A model generated the notes under the pieces. That model worked only from the letters and a program-made list of their open reading frames with translations. It was not told where the DNA came from and did not search any database. Of a DNA stretch of 64,000 nucleotides, positions 15,848-24,984 are shown one piece after another. The position numbers were made by a program, and so were the translations under genes. Numbering within the stretch: position 1 is the stretch's first letter; each line of letters opens with the position of its first letter. Source of the DNA: Actinomadura rudentiformis (GTDB taxonomy: Bacteria; Actinomycetota; Actinomycetes; Streptosporangiales; Streptosporangiaceae); the NCBI RefSeq assembly GCF_008923185.1, contig NZ_WBMT01000022.1:1-64000 (forward strand). The letters run 5' to 3'.

Positions 15848-17506
15848 ATGTCTGGTCCCCGCCCCGTGCGCGCGCCACGCGGCACCTCGCTGACCGCCGC
15901 GAAGGGCTGGCCGCAGGAGGCCGCGCTGCGAATGATCCAGAACAACCTCGATCCCGAGGTGGCCGAGCATCCCGACGAGCTCGTCGTCTACGGCGGGACC
16001 GGCAAGGCGGCCCGCAACTGGGACTCGTTCGACGGCATCGTCCGTTCGCTGAGCGGCCTGGAGGGCGACGAGACGCTGCTCGTCCAGTCCGGCAAGCCGG
16101 TCGGGATCTTCCGTACGCACGAGTGGGCGCCGCGCGTGCTCATCGCCAACTCCAACGTGGTGCCGCAGTGGGCGAGCTGGGAGGAGTTCCGGCGGCTGGA
16201 GTCGCTCGGGCTCACGATGTACGGCCAGATGACCGCCGGGTCGTGGATCTACATCGGCACCCAGGGCATCCTGCAGGGCACGTACGAGACGTTCGCCGCG
16301 GTGGCCGAGAAGCGCTTCGGCGGCTCCCTCGCCGGGACGATCACGTTGACCGCCGGGCTCGGCGGCATGGGCGGCGCCCAGCCGCTCGCCGTCACCATGA
16401 ACGGCGGCGTCGCGATCTGCATCGAGTGCGACCCGTCCCGCATCGACCGCCGCGTCGCGCACCGCTACTGCGACGTCCGCGCCGACTCGCTGGACGAAGC
16501 ACTCCGCCTGGCCGAGGAGGCCAAGGCGGCCCGCCGCCCGCTCTCGATCGGCGTGCTCGGCAACGCCGCCGACCTCGTGCCGGAGCTGCTGCGCCGGGGT
16601 GCCCCGATCGACATCGTCACCGACCAGACCAGCGCGCACGACCCGCTGATGTACCTGCCGCGCGGGGTGGCGTTCGAGGACATGGCGGCCGAACGCGACA
16701 AGGACCGCGAGGGCTTCATCGCCAAGGCCCGCGAGTCGATGGCCGCGCACGTCGAGGCCATGGTCGGCTTCCAGGACGCGGGCGCCGAGGTCTTCGACTA
16801 CGGCAACTCGATCCGCGGCGAGGCACAGCTCCACGGCTACAGCCGGGCCTTCGACTTCCCGGGCTTCGTACCCGCGTACATCCGGCCGTTGTTCTGCGAG
16901 GGCAAGGGCCCGTTCCGCTGGGCCGCCCTGTCCGGCGACCCCAAGGACATCGCCCGCACCGACCAGGCGATCCTCGACCTGTTCCCGGACAACGAGCCGC
17001 TGACCCGGTGGATCAAGATGGCGGGGGAGCGGGTGCACTTCCAGGGCCTGCCGTCCCGTATCTGCTGGCTCGGCTACGGCGAGCGCGACAAGGCGGGCGC
17101 CCTCTTCAACGACCTCGTCGCGCGCGGCGAGATCAGCGCGCCGATCGTGCTCGGCCGCGACCACCTCGACACCGGCTCGGTCGCCTCGCCCTACCGCGAG
17201 ACCGAAGGCATGCTCGACGGCTCCGACGCGATCGCCGACTGGCCGCTGCTGAACGCGATGCTGAACACCTCGTCCGGCGCCACGTGGGTGTCGATCCACC
17301 ACGGGGGCGGCGTCGGCATCGGCCGTTCCATCCACTCCGGGCAGGTCTGCGTCGCCGACGGCACGGCGCTGGCGGGCGAGAAGCTCCAGCGCGTCCTGAC
17401 CAACGACCCGGGCTCCGGCGTCATGCGGCACGCCGACGCGGGCTACGAGCGGGCGAACGAGGTCGCGGCCGAACGCGGCGTCCGCATCCCGATGTCCGAG
17501 CGCTGA
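15848..17506 (+). CDS. hutU: Urocanate hydratase HutU
   Basis: 552 aa NAD+-dependent enzyme converting urocanate to 4-imidazolone-5-propionate. Family signatures: MIQNNLDPEVAEHPDELVVYGG at the N-terminus, QMTAGSWIYIGTQGI, TAGLGGMGGAQPLAVTM for NAD binding, CIECDPSRIDRR and SIHHGGGVGIGRSIHSG. Length matches the family (about 550 aa). AGAAGGAG lies 6 bases before ATG 15848. The stop codon is the first base triplet of a 17-bp tandem duplication. Confidence 0.97.
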   Translation: MSGPRPVRAPRGTSLTAAKGWPQEAALRMIQNNLDPEVAEHPDELVVYGGTGKAARNWDSFDGIVRSLSGLEGDETLLVQSGKPVGIFRTHEWAPRVLIANSNVVPQWASWEEFRRLESLGLTMYGQMTAGSWIYIGTQGILQGTYETFAAVAEKRFGGSLAGTITLTAGLGGMGGAQPLAVTMNGGVAICIECDPSRIDRRVAHRYCDVRADSLDEALRLAEEAKAARRPLSIGVLGNAADLVPELLRRGAPIDIVTDQTSAHDPLMYLPRGVAFEDMAAERDKDREGFIAKARESMAAHVEAMVGFQDAGAEVFDYGNSIRGEAQLHGYSRAFDFPGFVPAYIRPLFCEGKGPFRWAALSGDPKDIARTDQAILDLFPDNEPLTRWIKMAGERVHFQGLPSRICWLGYGERDKAGALFNDLVARGEISAPIVLGRDHLDTGSVASPYRETEGMLDGSDAIADWPLLNAMLNTSSGATWVSIHHGGGVGIGRSIHSGQVCVADGTALAGEKLQRVLTNDPGSGVMRHADAGYERANEVAAERGVRIPMSER

Positions 17507-17537
17507 TCGACGCAGGAATCTGATCGACGCAGGAATC
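17504..17537 (+). repeat. 17-bp tandem duplication spanning the hutU stop
   Basis: Two exact copies of tgatcgacgcaggaatc start at the hutU TGA. A third tgatc begins immediately after. The copies lie between hutU and the M20 hydrolase gene and separate the stop from the next Shine-Dalgarno site (CAGGGAGAG). Confidence 0.95.
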
Positions 17538-17556
17538 TGATCCAGCAGGGAGAGCC

Positions 17557-18759
17557 GTGGGCTTCGAGGAGATGTGGGCGTCGCTGCTGCCGGTCGGGCG
17601 CGATCCCGAGAGCGGGGGTTACCGCAGGTTCGTGTGGACCGCGCCCGAACTGGAGTGCCGTGCCTGGTTCCTCGACGAGGCGCGGCGGCGTGACCTGGAG
17701 GTCGAACGCGACCGCAACGGGAACCTCTTCGCGTGGTGGTATCCGGAGGGCATCGACCCGTCGGTGAAGGGCGTGCTGACGGGCAGCCATCTGGATTCGG
17801 TGCCGGGCGGGGGCGCGTTCGACGGCCCGCTCGGCGTCGTGTCCGCGTTCGCCGCGATCGACCTGCTGCGCGAACGCCGCGTACGGCCGGACCGGCCGAT
17901 CGGGATCGGGGCCTTCGCTGAAGAGGAGGGCGCCCGGTTCGGCGTCGCCTGCCTTGGCTCGCGGCTCCTCAGCGGTGCCATCGACCCCGGCCGTGCCCGG
18001 GGACTCACCGATGGGGACGGCCGGTCGTTCGCCGAGGTGGCGGCCGAGAACGGCATCGACCCGGACACGATCGGGCCGGACGAGGAGTTGCTGGGCCGGA
18101 TCGGCTGCTACGTCGAGCTCCACGTCGAGCAGGGACGGGCCCTGACCGATCCGGTCGGGGTGGCGAGCTCGATCGTGCCGCACGGGCGATGGCGGTTCGA
18201 CTTCGCCGGGGAGGGCAACCACGCGGGCACGACCCGGCTGGCCGACCGGCGCGACCCGATGCTCGCGTTCGCCCGGATGGTGCTCGCCGCCCGCGAGGCC
18301 GCCGAGCGCAACGAGACCGTGGCGACGGTCGGGAAGGTGCACGTGACGCCGGGCGGGGTGAACGCCATCCCGTCCAGCGTCGCCGCCTGGCTCGACAGCC
18401 GGGGCCCCGTCGATGACGCCGTCCGGCGCACGGTGGCGGAGATCCACGAGGCCGCGCGGGCCGGCGCCGGGGCGCACGGGGTGACCGTCGACCTGGCCGA
18501 GGAGTCCTACACCGAGGTCGTCGACTTCAATCTCGATCTCCGCGACCGGGTGGTCAAGGCGCTCGGCGGCGTGCCCGTCCTGCCGACCGGCGCCGGTCAC
18601 GACGCGGGCATCCTCGCCTCCCGCATGCCGACCGCGATGGTGTTCGTGCGCAATCCGACCGGCGTCTCGCATGCCCCCTCGGAGTTCGCGGAAGAGGACG
18701 ACTGCCTGGCCGGAGTTGAGGCCCTCGCGACCGTACTCAACGACCTTGCTTGCGGGTAG
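17557..18759 (+). CDS. M20-family amidohydrolase (allantoate amidohydrolase / carbamoylase type) in the hut operon
   Basis: 400 aa Zn-dependent peptidase-fold hydrolase. Metal and catalytic motifs: GVLTGSHLDSVPGGGAFDGPLG, GAFAEEEGARFG, YVELHVEQGRAL, and the late GAGHDAGILA and GVSHAPSEFA. A dimerisation lid carries FAGEGNHAGTTRL. Relatives hydrolyse N-carbamoyl or allantoate amides. Its place between hutU and hutF, as I recall also seen in Streptomyces hut loci, suggests it hydrolyses N-formylglutamate from HutF and so replaces HutG. That role is inference. GTG start at 17557 follows GGGAGAG. Confidence 0.88.
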   Translation: MGFEEMWASLLPVGRDPESGGYRRFVWTAPELECRAWFLDEARRRDLEVERDRNGNLFAWWYPEGIDPSVKGVLTGSHLDSVPGGGAFDGPLGVVSAFAAIDLLRERRVRPDRPIGIGAFAEEEGARFGVACLGSRLLSGAIDPGRARGLTDGDGRSFAEVAAENGIDPDTIGPDEELLGRIGCYVELHVEQGRALTDPVGVASSIVPHGRWRFDFAGEGNHAGTTRLADRRDPMLAFARMVLAAREAAERNETVATVGKVHVTPGGVNAIPSSVAAWLDSRGPVDDAVRRTVAEIHEAARAGAGAHGVTVDLAEESYTEVVDFNLDLRDRVVKALGGVPVLPTGAGHDAGILASRMPTAMVFVRNPTGVSHAPSEFAEEDDCLAGVEALATVLNDLACG

Positions 18760-18769
18760 GTGTCTCAGT

Positions 18770-20155
18770 ATGCGATGGCATGCCGAGTTCGCCTGGCTCG
18801 GAGACGGAGTGGCCGCCGATGTGCTCATCGAGGCCGACGGAGAACGTTTCACCAGCGTCACGCCTGGTGTCCCGGCCCCGCCGGACGCCGCACGGCTCCC
18901 CGGCCTGACCCTCCCGGGCCTGGCCAACGCCCATTCACACGCCTTCCACCGCGCGCTCCGCGGCCGCGTTCAGGCCGATCGGGGCACGTTCTGGACCTGG
19001 CGCGAGCAGATGTACAAGATCGCGGAACGGCTCGATCCCGTGTCGTACCGTGCCCTGGCCACCGCCGTGTACGCGGAGATGGCGCTCGCCGGGATCAGCT
19101 GTGTCGGCGAGTTCCACTACTTGCACCACGGCCCCGGCGGTGAGCCCTACGGCGAGCCGAACGCCATGGGCGAGGCGCTGATCGCCGCCGCCGCCGACGC
19201 GGGCATCCGGATCACGCTCCTGGACGCCTGCTACCTGGCGGGCGGGATCGGGCAGCCGCTCAAGGGGCCTCAACTGCGCTTCGGCGACGGCACGGCCGGC
19301 AACTGGGCGAGCCGCGTCGACAGCCTCTATGAGTCGACCGGCAAGACCGCACGACCGCACGCCCGGGTGGGCGCCGCGATCCACTCCGTGCGCGCCGTGC
19401 CGCGCGAGCAGATCGCCGCGGTCGCGAGCTGGGCCAAGGAGCACCGGGCGCCGCTGCACGTCCACCTCTCTGAGCAGCCCGCGGAGAACGAGGAGTGCCT
19501 GGCGGAGTACGAGATGACGCCGACCCGCCTGCTCGCCGACTGCGGCGCGCTCGGCGCCCTCACCGTCGCGGTGCACGCCACCCATCTCACCGAGGAGGAC
19601 ATCGGGCTGCTCGGCACCACGACGACGGGCGTGTGCATGTGCCCGACGACCGAGCGGGACCTCGCCGACGGCATCGGGCCCGCCCGTGACCTCTGCGACG
19701 CGGGTTCGCCGATCTGCCTTGGCTCGGACCAGCACGCGGTGATCGATCTCTTCGAGGAGGCGCGCGCGGTCGAGCTGGACGAACGGCTGCGCACGCGGCA
19801 GCGCGGGCACTGGAGCTCCGGCGAGCTTCTCGCCGCCGCCACGTCCAGCGGCCACTACGGCCTGGGCTGGCCGGAGGCGGGGCGTTTGGAGCCCGGCGCC
19901 TACGCCGACCTCGTCGCGGTCGGGCTGGACTCCGTGCGCACGGCGGGGCCGGGGCCGCAGTTCGCCGCCGAGACCGCGGTGTTCGCCGCGACCGCCGCCG
20001 ATGTCCGGCATGTGGTGGTCTCCGGACGCGAGATCGTCCGCGACGGACGCCATCTCCTCGTTGACGACGTCCCGGCCGCCCTGGCCGCCGCGATCGCCGA
20101 GGTCACCGCCGAACCTGATCCCGAATCCACCCCCGCCCCCGACACCGAATCCTGA
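18770..20155 (+). CDS. hutF: Formimidoylglutamate deiminase HutF
   Basis: 461 aa amidohydrolase-superfamily zinc enzyme converting N-formimidoyl-glutamate to N-formyl-glutamate and ammonia. Motifs: PGLANAHSHAFHRALRG (metal His pair), GEFHYLHHGPGG, PLHVHLSEQPAENEEC, AVHATHLTEEDI and CLGSDQHAVIDLFEEAR (Asp). Length and order of motifs match HutF rather than guanine deaminase. The presence of HutF means the pathway runs through formylglutamate. Its TGA directly abuts the stop of the convergent aztA gene at 20156. Confidence 0.94.
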   Translation: MRWHAEFAWLGDGVAADVLIEADGERFTSVTPGVPAPPDAARLPGLTLPGLANAHSHAFHRALRGRVQADRGTFWTWREQMYKIAERLDPVSYRALATAVYAEMALAGISCVGEFHYLHHGPGGEPYGEPNAMGEALIAAAADAGIRITLLDACYLAGGIGQPLKGPQLRFGDGTAGNWASRVDSLYESTGKTARPHARVGAAIHSVRAVPREQIAAVASWAKEHRAPLHVHLSEQPAENEECLAEYEMTPTRLLADCGALGALTVAVHATHLTEEDIGLLGTTTTGVCMCPTTERDLADGIGPARDLCDAGSPICLGSDQHAVIDLFEEARAVELDERLRTRQRGHWSSGELLAAATSSGHYGLGWPEAGRLEPGAYADLVAVGLDSVRTAGPGPQFAAETAVFAATAADVRHVVVSGREIVRDGRHLLVDDVPAALAAAIAEVTAEPDPESTPAPDTES

Positions 20156-20833
20156 TCACGTCCGGAGGGAGGCCGCCGCCAGCACCTCCTCCGGACGTCC
20201 TTCGGCCCGGACCCGCCCGCGTTCGAGGAGCAGGCAGTGGCCGGCGCGGCGCGCCGCGTCGTCGTCGTGCGTGGCGTGCACCACGGTCGTGCCCGTCGCG
20301 GTGATCTCGTCGATGATGGCGAGGACGCGCTCCCGCGCGGCGGTGTCCAGCCCGGCGGCGGGCTCGTCGAGCAGCAGCACGCCGGACTCCTGTGCCAGGC
20401 CCTGCGCGATGAGGACGCGCTGACGCTGCCCGCCCGACAGTTCGGCGAACTGCCGGCGGGCCAGGTCGGCGGCGCCCACCCGTTCGAGGCAGTCCCGGAC
20501 GACGGCATGGTCGCGGGCGGTCGTCCGGCGCCACCAGCCGAGGCGTTCCCACCGTCCCATCGCGACCGCGTCCCGCACCGACAGGGGCAGGGCCACGCTG
20601 ACGGCGGTGTGCTGGAGGACGAGCGCCGGGCGTCGTTCCCCGTCGTGCCGCACGCTCCCCGCCGAGGGCGCGTGCAGGCCCGCGAGGACGCCGAGGAGCG
20701 TCGACTTCCCTGACCCGTTGTGGCCGAGCAGGGCGGTGACCCTGCCCCGGGGCAGCTCGGCGCAGATTCCCTTCAGTACCCGTTCCCCGCCGTAACCTGC
20801 GTCGATTCCGTCCAGCACGATCGCCGTCCCCAC
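20156..20833 (-). CDS. aztA: Zinc ABC importer ATPase AztA/ZnuC type
   Basis: 225 aa ABC ATPase: Walker A LLGHNGSGKSTLL, signature LSGGQRQRVLIAQGL, Walker B VLLLDEPAAGLD, H-loop HATHDD. GTG 20833 is chosen because AGGGAGG lies 5 bases upstream. The longer frame to 20875 would run through the Zur-like site. Divergent from the permease aztB across a Zur box, which indicates zinc-repressed import. Convergent with hutF, with stops abutting. Confidence 0.86.
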   Translation of the reverse strand: MGTAIVLDGIDAGYGGERVLKGICAELPRGRVTALLGHNGSGKSTLLGVLAGLHAPSAGSVRHDGERRPALVLQHTAVSVALPLSVRDAVAMGRWERLGWWRRTTARDHAVVRDCLERVGAADLARRQFAELSGGQRQRVLIAQGLAQESGVLLLDEPAAGLDTAARERVLAIIDEITATGTTVVHATHDDDAARRAGHCLLLERGRVRAEGRPEEVLAAASLRT

Positions 20834-20853
20834 AGGCACCTCCCTTCCATGGT

Positions 20854-20875
20854 TGCAAACGATAACGGTTTTCAT
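20854..20875. promoter_or_regulatory. zur box: Zur box between aztA and aztB
   Basis: A 22-base imperfect palindrome (half-sites tgcaaacgat and acggttttca around a central a, 7 of 10 positions symmetric) closely follows the actinobacterial Zur pattern tgaaaacg-N-ttttca. It lies exactly in the short divergent gap, so one Zur dimer set could silence both aztA and the aztB-aztD-aztC-aztD operon when zinc is sufficient. Confidence 0.78.
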
Positions 20876-20889
20876 TGTATGGTGCCGTC

Positions 20890-21762
20890 ATGGAGTGGTT
20901 GTTCGCCCCTTTTGGGGTGTCTTTCGTTGAACGCGCCTTGTGGGGCGGTTTGCTGGTATCAGGCATCTGCGCCCTCGCGGGGACGTGGGTCGTCCTGCGC
21001 GGCATGGCCTTCCTCGGCGACGCGATGTCGCACGGGATGCTCCCGGGTGTGGCCCTGGCCTCGCTGCTGGGCGGCAACCTGTTCGCCGGGGCGCTCGCCA
21101 GCGCGGTCGCGATGGCGTTCGGCGTCACCGCGCTGTCGCGGTCGCGGCGCCTGACGGACGACACCGCCATCGGGCTGCTGTTCGTGGGGATGCTCGCGCT
21201 CGGTGTGATCATCGTCTCGCGCTCGGAGAGCTTCGCGGTGGATCTGACCGCCTTCCTGTTCGGCGACGTGCTCGCCGTCCGCCCGCGTGATCTGGTGCTG
21301 CTGGCCGCCGCCCTCGGGGTCGCGGCCGTCATCGCCCTGCTGGGGCACCGCGCGTTCCTCGCGCTCGCCTTCGACCCGCGCAAGGCCGCCACCCTCGGGC
21401 TGCGTCCCCGGCTGGCGCACGGGATGCTGCTCGCCCTGCTGACGCTCGCGATCACCGCCTCCTTCCATGTGGTCGGCACCCTCCTGGTCTTCGGCCTGCT
21501 GATCGCGCCACCGGCCGCCGCCGTGTTGTGGGCGCGCAGCGTTCCCCTGGTCATGGCCGGCGCCGCGCTGGCGGGCGCCGCGTCCACGGTGATCGGGCTG
21601 CTGCTCTCCTGGCATCTGCGCACGGCGGCCGGCGCGACGATCGCGGTCACGGCCGTCGCCCTGTTCTTCCTGTCCGCCGCGGCGGCCCGGCTCCGCGACC
21701 GCTGGGCCCCGGCGACCGCCCGGCCCGTACGCGGCCTCATCGAGCCGGAGCACGCCTCATGA
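20890..21762 (+). CDS. aztB: Zinc ABC importer permease AztB/ZnuB type
   Basis: 290 aa ABC-3 family permease with about eight to nine hydrophobic segments. Signatures: VLRGMAFLGDAMSHGMLPGVALA, DLTAFLFGDVLAV and HVVGTLLVFGLLIAPPAAA. ATG at 20890 has GGTG 5 bases upstream; the untranslated leader after the Zur box would be very short. The stop overlaps the next ATG (ATGA), so it is translated together with the first AztD-like gene. Confidence 0.9.
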   Translation: MEWLFAPFGVSFVERALWGGLLVSGICALAGTWVVLRGMAFLGDAMSHGMLPGVALASLLGGNLFAGALASAVAMAFGVTALSRSRRLTDDTAIGLLFVGMLALGVIIVSRSESFAVDLTAFLFGDVLAVRPRDLVLLAAALGVAAVIALLGHRAFLALAFDPRKAATLGLRPRLAHGMLLALLTLAITASFHVVGTLLVFGLLIAPPAAAVLWARSVPLVMAGAALAGAASTVIGLLLSWHLRTAAGATIAVTAVALFFLSAAAARLRDRWAPATARPVRGLIEPEHAS

Positions 21763-22922
21763 CCCCCCGCCTGCCGTACCGCCCCGCCACCGCCGTCGCG
21801 GTGGCCGGGCTCCTGGCCACCGCCTGCGGTGGCGGGGACAGCCGTCCGAGCTCCGCCGCCGAGAAACCGCACGGGTACGTGGCGGGAGCCGAAGAGGCAT
21901 CCGAGGCGCAGTGGCGGCTCGTCCTCGCAGGCGACGACCGCGTCCGCCTCCTGGATCCCGCGACCGAGAAGGTCACCGACGTGGCGGCGGCGCCCGGCGT
22001 CACCGGCGTGCGCAGCGACGGGCGCTTCGCCTACCTGACCACGTCCGCAGGAATGCGCACGGTGGACAGCGGGGTCTGGACCGTCGACCACGGCGACCAT
22101 GTTCACTACTACAAGGCCGCCGTCCGCGACGTCGGGACCGTCCCCGGCACACCCGGCGCCATCACCGGCGACCAGGCGGTCACCGCGGTGTCCGGCGGGC
22201 CGGCCGTCCGCGTCCTGGACCGCAAGGCACTGGAGGGCGGCAAGATCCCGGCCGCCCGCGGGATCCCGGGACGCGCGGCCGTCGCGTACGCCGAGCACCT
22301 CGTCATCGCCGCCGACGACGGGACGGTACGCGTGCACGATCGCCAGGGCGCCGAGACCGCCCGGCTCACCGAGCCGTGCCCGCAGGCGCGTGGACAGGCG
22401 GTGACCAAACGCGGCGCCGTGCTGGGCTGTGCGGACGGCGCGCTGCTGGTGACCGGGAAGGACGGCCGGCTGACCGGGACCAAGATCGCCTATCCCGGCC
22501 GCGTCCGAGCCGCGGAAAGAGCCACGGAGTTCCACCACCGCCCGGGCACCCCGGTCCTGGCCGCCAAGGCCGGCGACCGCGGGCTGTGGATCCTCAATCT
22601 GGCCGCCAAATCCTGGAATCGCGCGGGCTCGGCTCCGCTGACCGCCGTGAGCGGCACAGGTGAGGACGCACCGGTGCTCGCCCTCGACACCGGCGGCACG
22701 TTGCGGTCCTACGACCCCAAGACCGGCAAGCAAGGCGACAAGACCAACATCCTGAAGAAGCCCAATGCCGCATCGGTGATCCAGGTGGACACCGCCCGCG
22801 CCTACGTCAACGACCCCGCGGGCCGCCGGGTCGTCGAGATCGACTACCGCGACGGCCTCCGCGTCGCCCGCACCTTCGACCTGGCGTTCAGCCCCCAGCA
22901 CATGGTGGAGACGGGATGGTGA
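21759..22922 (+). CDS. AztD-like zinc-chaperone lipoprotein (copy 1)
   Basis: 387 aa. N-terminal signal with LLATACGGGDS (lipobox). The remainder is a repetitive beta-propeller-like sequence (VRLLDPATEKV, VRVLDRKALEG, TVRVHDRQGAE, LRSYDPKTGKQ). A His-rich segment DHGDHVHYYK near residues 109-118 is a plausible zinc site. AztD proteins are periplasmic chaperones that pass zinc to the binding protein AztC; here lipidation would tether it at the outer membrane face. Coupled to aztB (ATGA) and to aztC (7-base overlap). Confidence 0.8.
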   Translation: MTPRLPYRPATAVAVAGLLATACGGGDSRPSSAAEKPHGYVAGAEEASEAQWRLVLAGDDRVRLLDPATEKVTDVAAAPGVTGVRSDGRFAYLTTSAGMRTVDSGVWTVDHGDHVHYYKAAVRDVGTVPGTPGAITGDQAVTAVSGGPAVRVLDRKALEGGKIPAARGIPGRAAVAYAEHLVIAADDGTVRVHDRQGAETARLTEPCPQARGQAVTKRGAVLGCADGALLVTGKDGRLTGTKIAYPGRVRAAERATEFHHRPGTPVLAAKAGDRGLWILNLAAKSWNRAGSAPLTAVSGTGEDAPVLALDTGGTLRSYDPKTGKQGDKTNILKKPNAASVIQVDTARAYVNDPAGRRVVEIDYRDGLRVARTFDLAFSPQHMVETGW

Positions 22923-23839
22923 CCCGCGCCACGGCAGCCGCCGTCCTGCTGATCCTGGCCCTCACCGGATGCTCGGCGCTCGGCGGCGCCGACCGGACGG
23001 GCATCGTCGTCACCACCAACATCCTCGGCGACGTCACCCGCGCGATCGCCGGTGACGAGACCACGGTCACGGTGCTGATGAAGCCGGGCGCCGACCCCCA
23101 CTCGTTCGGCGTCTCCGCCCAGGACGCGGCGCGGATGGAGAACGCGGCGCTGCTGGTCCACAACGGCCTCGGCCTGGAGGAGGGCGTGGCCCGCAACGTC
23201 GAGACGGCCCGTTCATCCGGCGTACCGACCCTGGACGTAGGAGCGGGCATCGGCCCCCTCGCCTACAAGTCCGGCGAGAACGCCCAGCGACCCGACCCGC
23301 ACTTCTGGACCGACCCCGCCCGGATGCTCAAGGCCGTCGATCTGATCACGTCGCGGATCATCAAACACCTTCCCGGCGCCGACGCCGCCAAGATCCGCGC
23401 CAACGCCGCCGCGTACCGGGCGCACCTCCTCGACCTCGACCGCTGGATGACCGCGCGCTTCGCCGCCCTCCCCGCCGACCGCCGCAACCTGGTCACCAAC
23501 CATCACGTCTTCGGCTACCTGGCCGAACGGTTCGGCTTCACCGTGATCGGCGCGGTCATCCCCAGTGGCACGACACTGGCCTCGCCCAGCGGCGCGGACC
23601 TGAAGTCGCTGGCCGACGCCGTCCGCCGCGCCGGCGTCCCGACGGTCTTCGCCGACTCCTCCCAGCCCGACCGGCTCGCCCGCGTCATGGCGGCCGAGAC
23701 GGGCCTGCGGATCAAGGTCACGCCGCTGTACTCCGAATCGCTCACCGCCGCCGACGGCGGCGCCCCCACCTACCTGCGGATGATGCGCGCCAACACCGAC
23801 GCCATCGTCGCCGGCCTCACACAGGAAAGAGATCGATGA
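22916..23839 (+). CDS. aztC: Zinc-binding lipoprotein AztC/ZnuA type
   Basis: 307 aa cluster A-I metal-binding protein. Lipobox LALTGCSALGG. Predicted Zn ligands: His in KPGADPHSFG, His in RPDPHFWTDP, His in VTNHHVFGYL and Asp in VFADSSQPDR. It lacks the long His-rich loop of ZnuA, as AztC does, which fits dependence on an AztD chaperone. ATG 22916 overlaps the end of the first AztD-like gene, and its stop overlaps the second (ATGA). Confidence 0.9.
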   Translation: MVTRATAAAVLLILALTGCSALGGADRTGIVVTTNILGDVTRAIAGDETTVTVLMKPGADPHSFGVSAQDAARMENAALLVHNGLGLEEGVARNVETARSSGVPTLDVGAGIGPLAYKSGENAQRPDPHFWTDPARMLKAVDLITSRIIKHLPGADAAKIRANAAAYRAHLLDLDRWMTARFAALPADRRNLVTNHHVFGYLAERFGFTVIGAVIPSGTTLASPSGADLKSLADAVRRAGVPTVFADSSQPDRLARVMAAETGLRIKVTPLYSESLTAADGGAPTYLRMMRANTDAIVAGLTQERDR

Positions 23840-24984
23840 AGTCCCTGCTTGTGACCCTCCCGCTCACGGCGCTCGCCCTCACCGCCTGCGGCGGTGCCGA
23901 CACCAGGAACTCCACGGCCGCCGCCGCGAAGGCACAGGTCAAGGTCGCCGACCCGCTCGTCACGACCTACGACGGTGGCCTCCAGATCCTGGACCGGACG
24001 ACGCTCAAGGTCGTCCAGGACATCCCGCTGCCCGGCTTCAACCGGGTCAACGCCGCCGGCGACGGCCGCCACGTGCTGGTCTCGACCGCCACCGGGTTCC
24101 GCGTCCTCGACGCGGCCGGGGCCACCCTGCGCACCGAGGAGTTCGCCGCCCCCAAGCCCGGCCACGTGGTCCGGCACGCGGGTAGGACCGTGCTGTTCTC
24201 CGACGGCACCGGCAAGATCACAACGTTCGACCCCCGGGAACTCGGCACCGCCCTGCCGAAGGTCACCACCCACGACAGCGAGCACCCCCACCACGGCGTC
24301 GCCATCCAGCTCAAGAACGGCGAACTGGTCGCCACGCTGGGCACCGAGGACAAGCGCACCGGCATCCGCGTCCTGAGCCCGGACGGCAAGGAGATCACCC
24401 GCAACGAGCAGTGCCCCGGCGTCCACGGCGAGGCCACGGCCAAGGACGAGGCCGTGGTCATCGGCTGCGAGACCGGCGTGCTCATCTACGCCGGAGGGAA
24501 GATCACCAAGGTCGAGTCCCCGGACGAGTACGGCCGCATCGGCAACCAGGCGGGCCACGAGGAGTCCCCGATCGTGCTCGGCGACTACAAGGTCGACGCC
24601 GACGCCGAACTCGAACGCCCGGAGCGGATCTCGCTGATCGACACGACCACCGGCAAGCTCCGCCTGGTCGACCTCGGCGCCAGCTATACGTTCCGCTCCC
24701 TGGGCCGCGGCCCGCACGGCGAGGCCCTCGTTCTCGGCACCGACGGCGCGCTGCGCGTCATCGACCCCGAATCCGCCAAGGTCACCAAGAAGATCAAGAT
24801 CCAGGCCCCCTGGAAGGAGCCCATCGAGTGGCAGGAGGCCCGCCCGGCCCTCTACGTCAACGGTGACACCGCCTACGTCACCGACCCGGCCACCAAGAAG
24901 CTCCACGCGGTCAACATCGAGACCGGCAAGATCAAGATCACTGCCGACCTGCCCCACACCCCCAACGAGATCACGGGAGTCTGA
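23836..24984 (+). CDS. aztD: AztD zinc-chaperone lipoprotein (copy 2)
   Basis: 382 aa. Lipobox LALTACGGAD. Propeller-like repeats: LQILDRTTLKV, FRVLDAAGATL, ITTFDPRELGT, LRVIDPESAKV and the end HAVNIETGKI. Cys and His positions CPGVHGEA and CETGV, and the His cluster HDSEHPHHG near residues 146-154, suit zinc handling. It matches AztD better than copy 1. The two are diverged paralogues flanking aztC. Its last 14 bases overlap the end of the convergent FAD oxidoreductase gene. Confidence 0.85.
   Translation: MKSLLVTLPLTALALTACGGADTRNSTAAAAKAQVKVADPLVTTYDGGLQILDRTTLKVVQDIPLPGFNRVNAAGDGRHVLVSTATGFRVLDAAGATLRTEEFAAPKPGHVVRHAGRTVLFSDGTGKITTFDPRELGTALPKVTTHDSEHPHHGVAIQLKNGELVATLGTEDKRTGIRVLSPDGKEITRNEQCPGVHGEATAKDEAVVIGCETGVLIYAGGKITKVESPDEYGRIGNQAGHEESPIVLGDYKVDADAELERPERISLIDTTTGKLRLVDLGASYTFRSLGRGPHGEALVLGTDGALRVIDPESAKVTKKIKIQAPWKEPIEWQEARPALYVNGDTAYVTDPATKKLHAVNIETGKIKITADLPHTPNEITGV

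Noticed and set aside
15710..17431. 573-codon minus-strand frame opposite hutU
   Set aside because: Complete overlap with the well-supported hutU gene and no recognisable domain.
20834..20875. Upstream ATG for aztA at 20875
   Set aside because: Translation would run through the Zur-like palindrome and the AGGGAGG Shine-Dalgarno site that serves GTG 20833.
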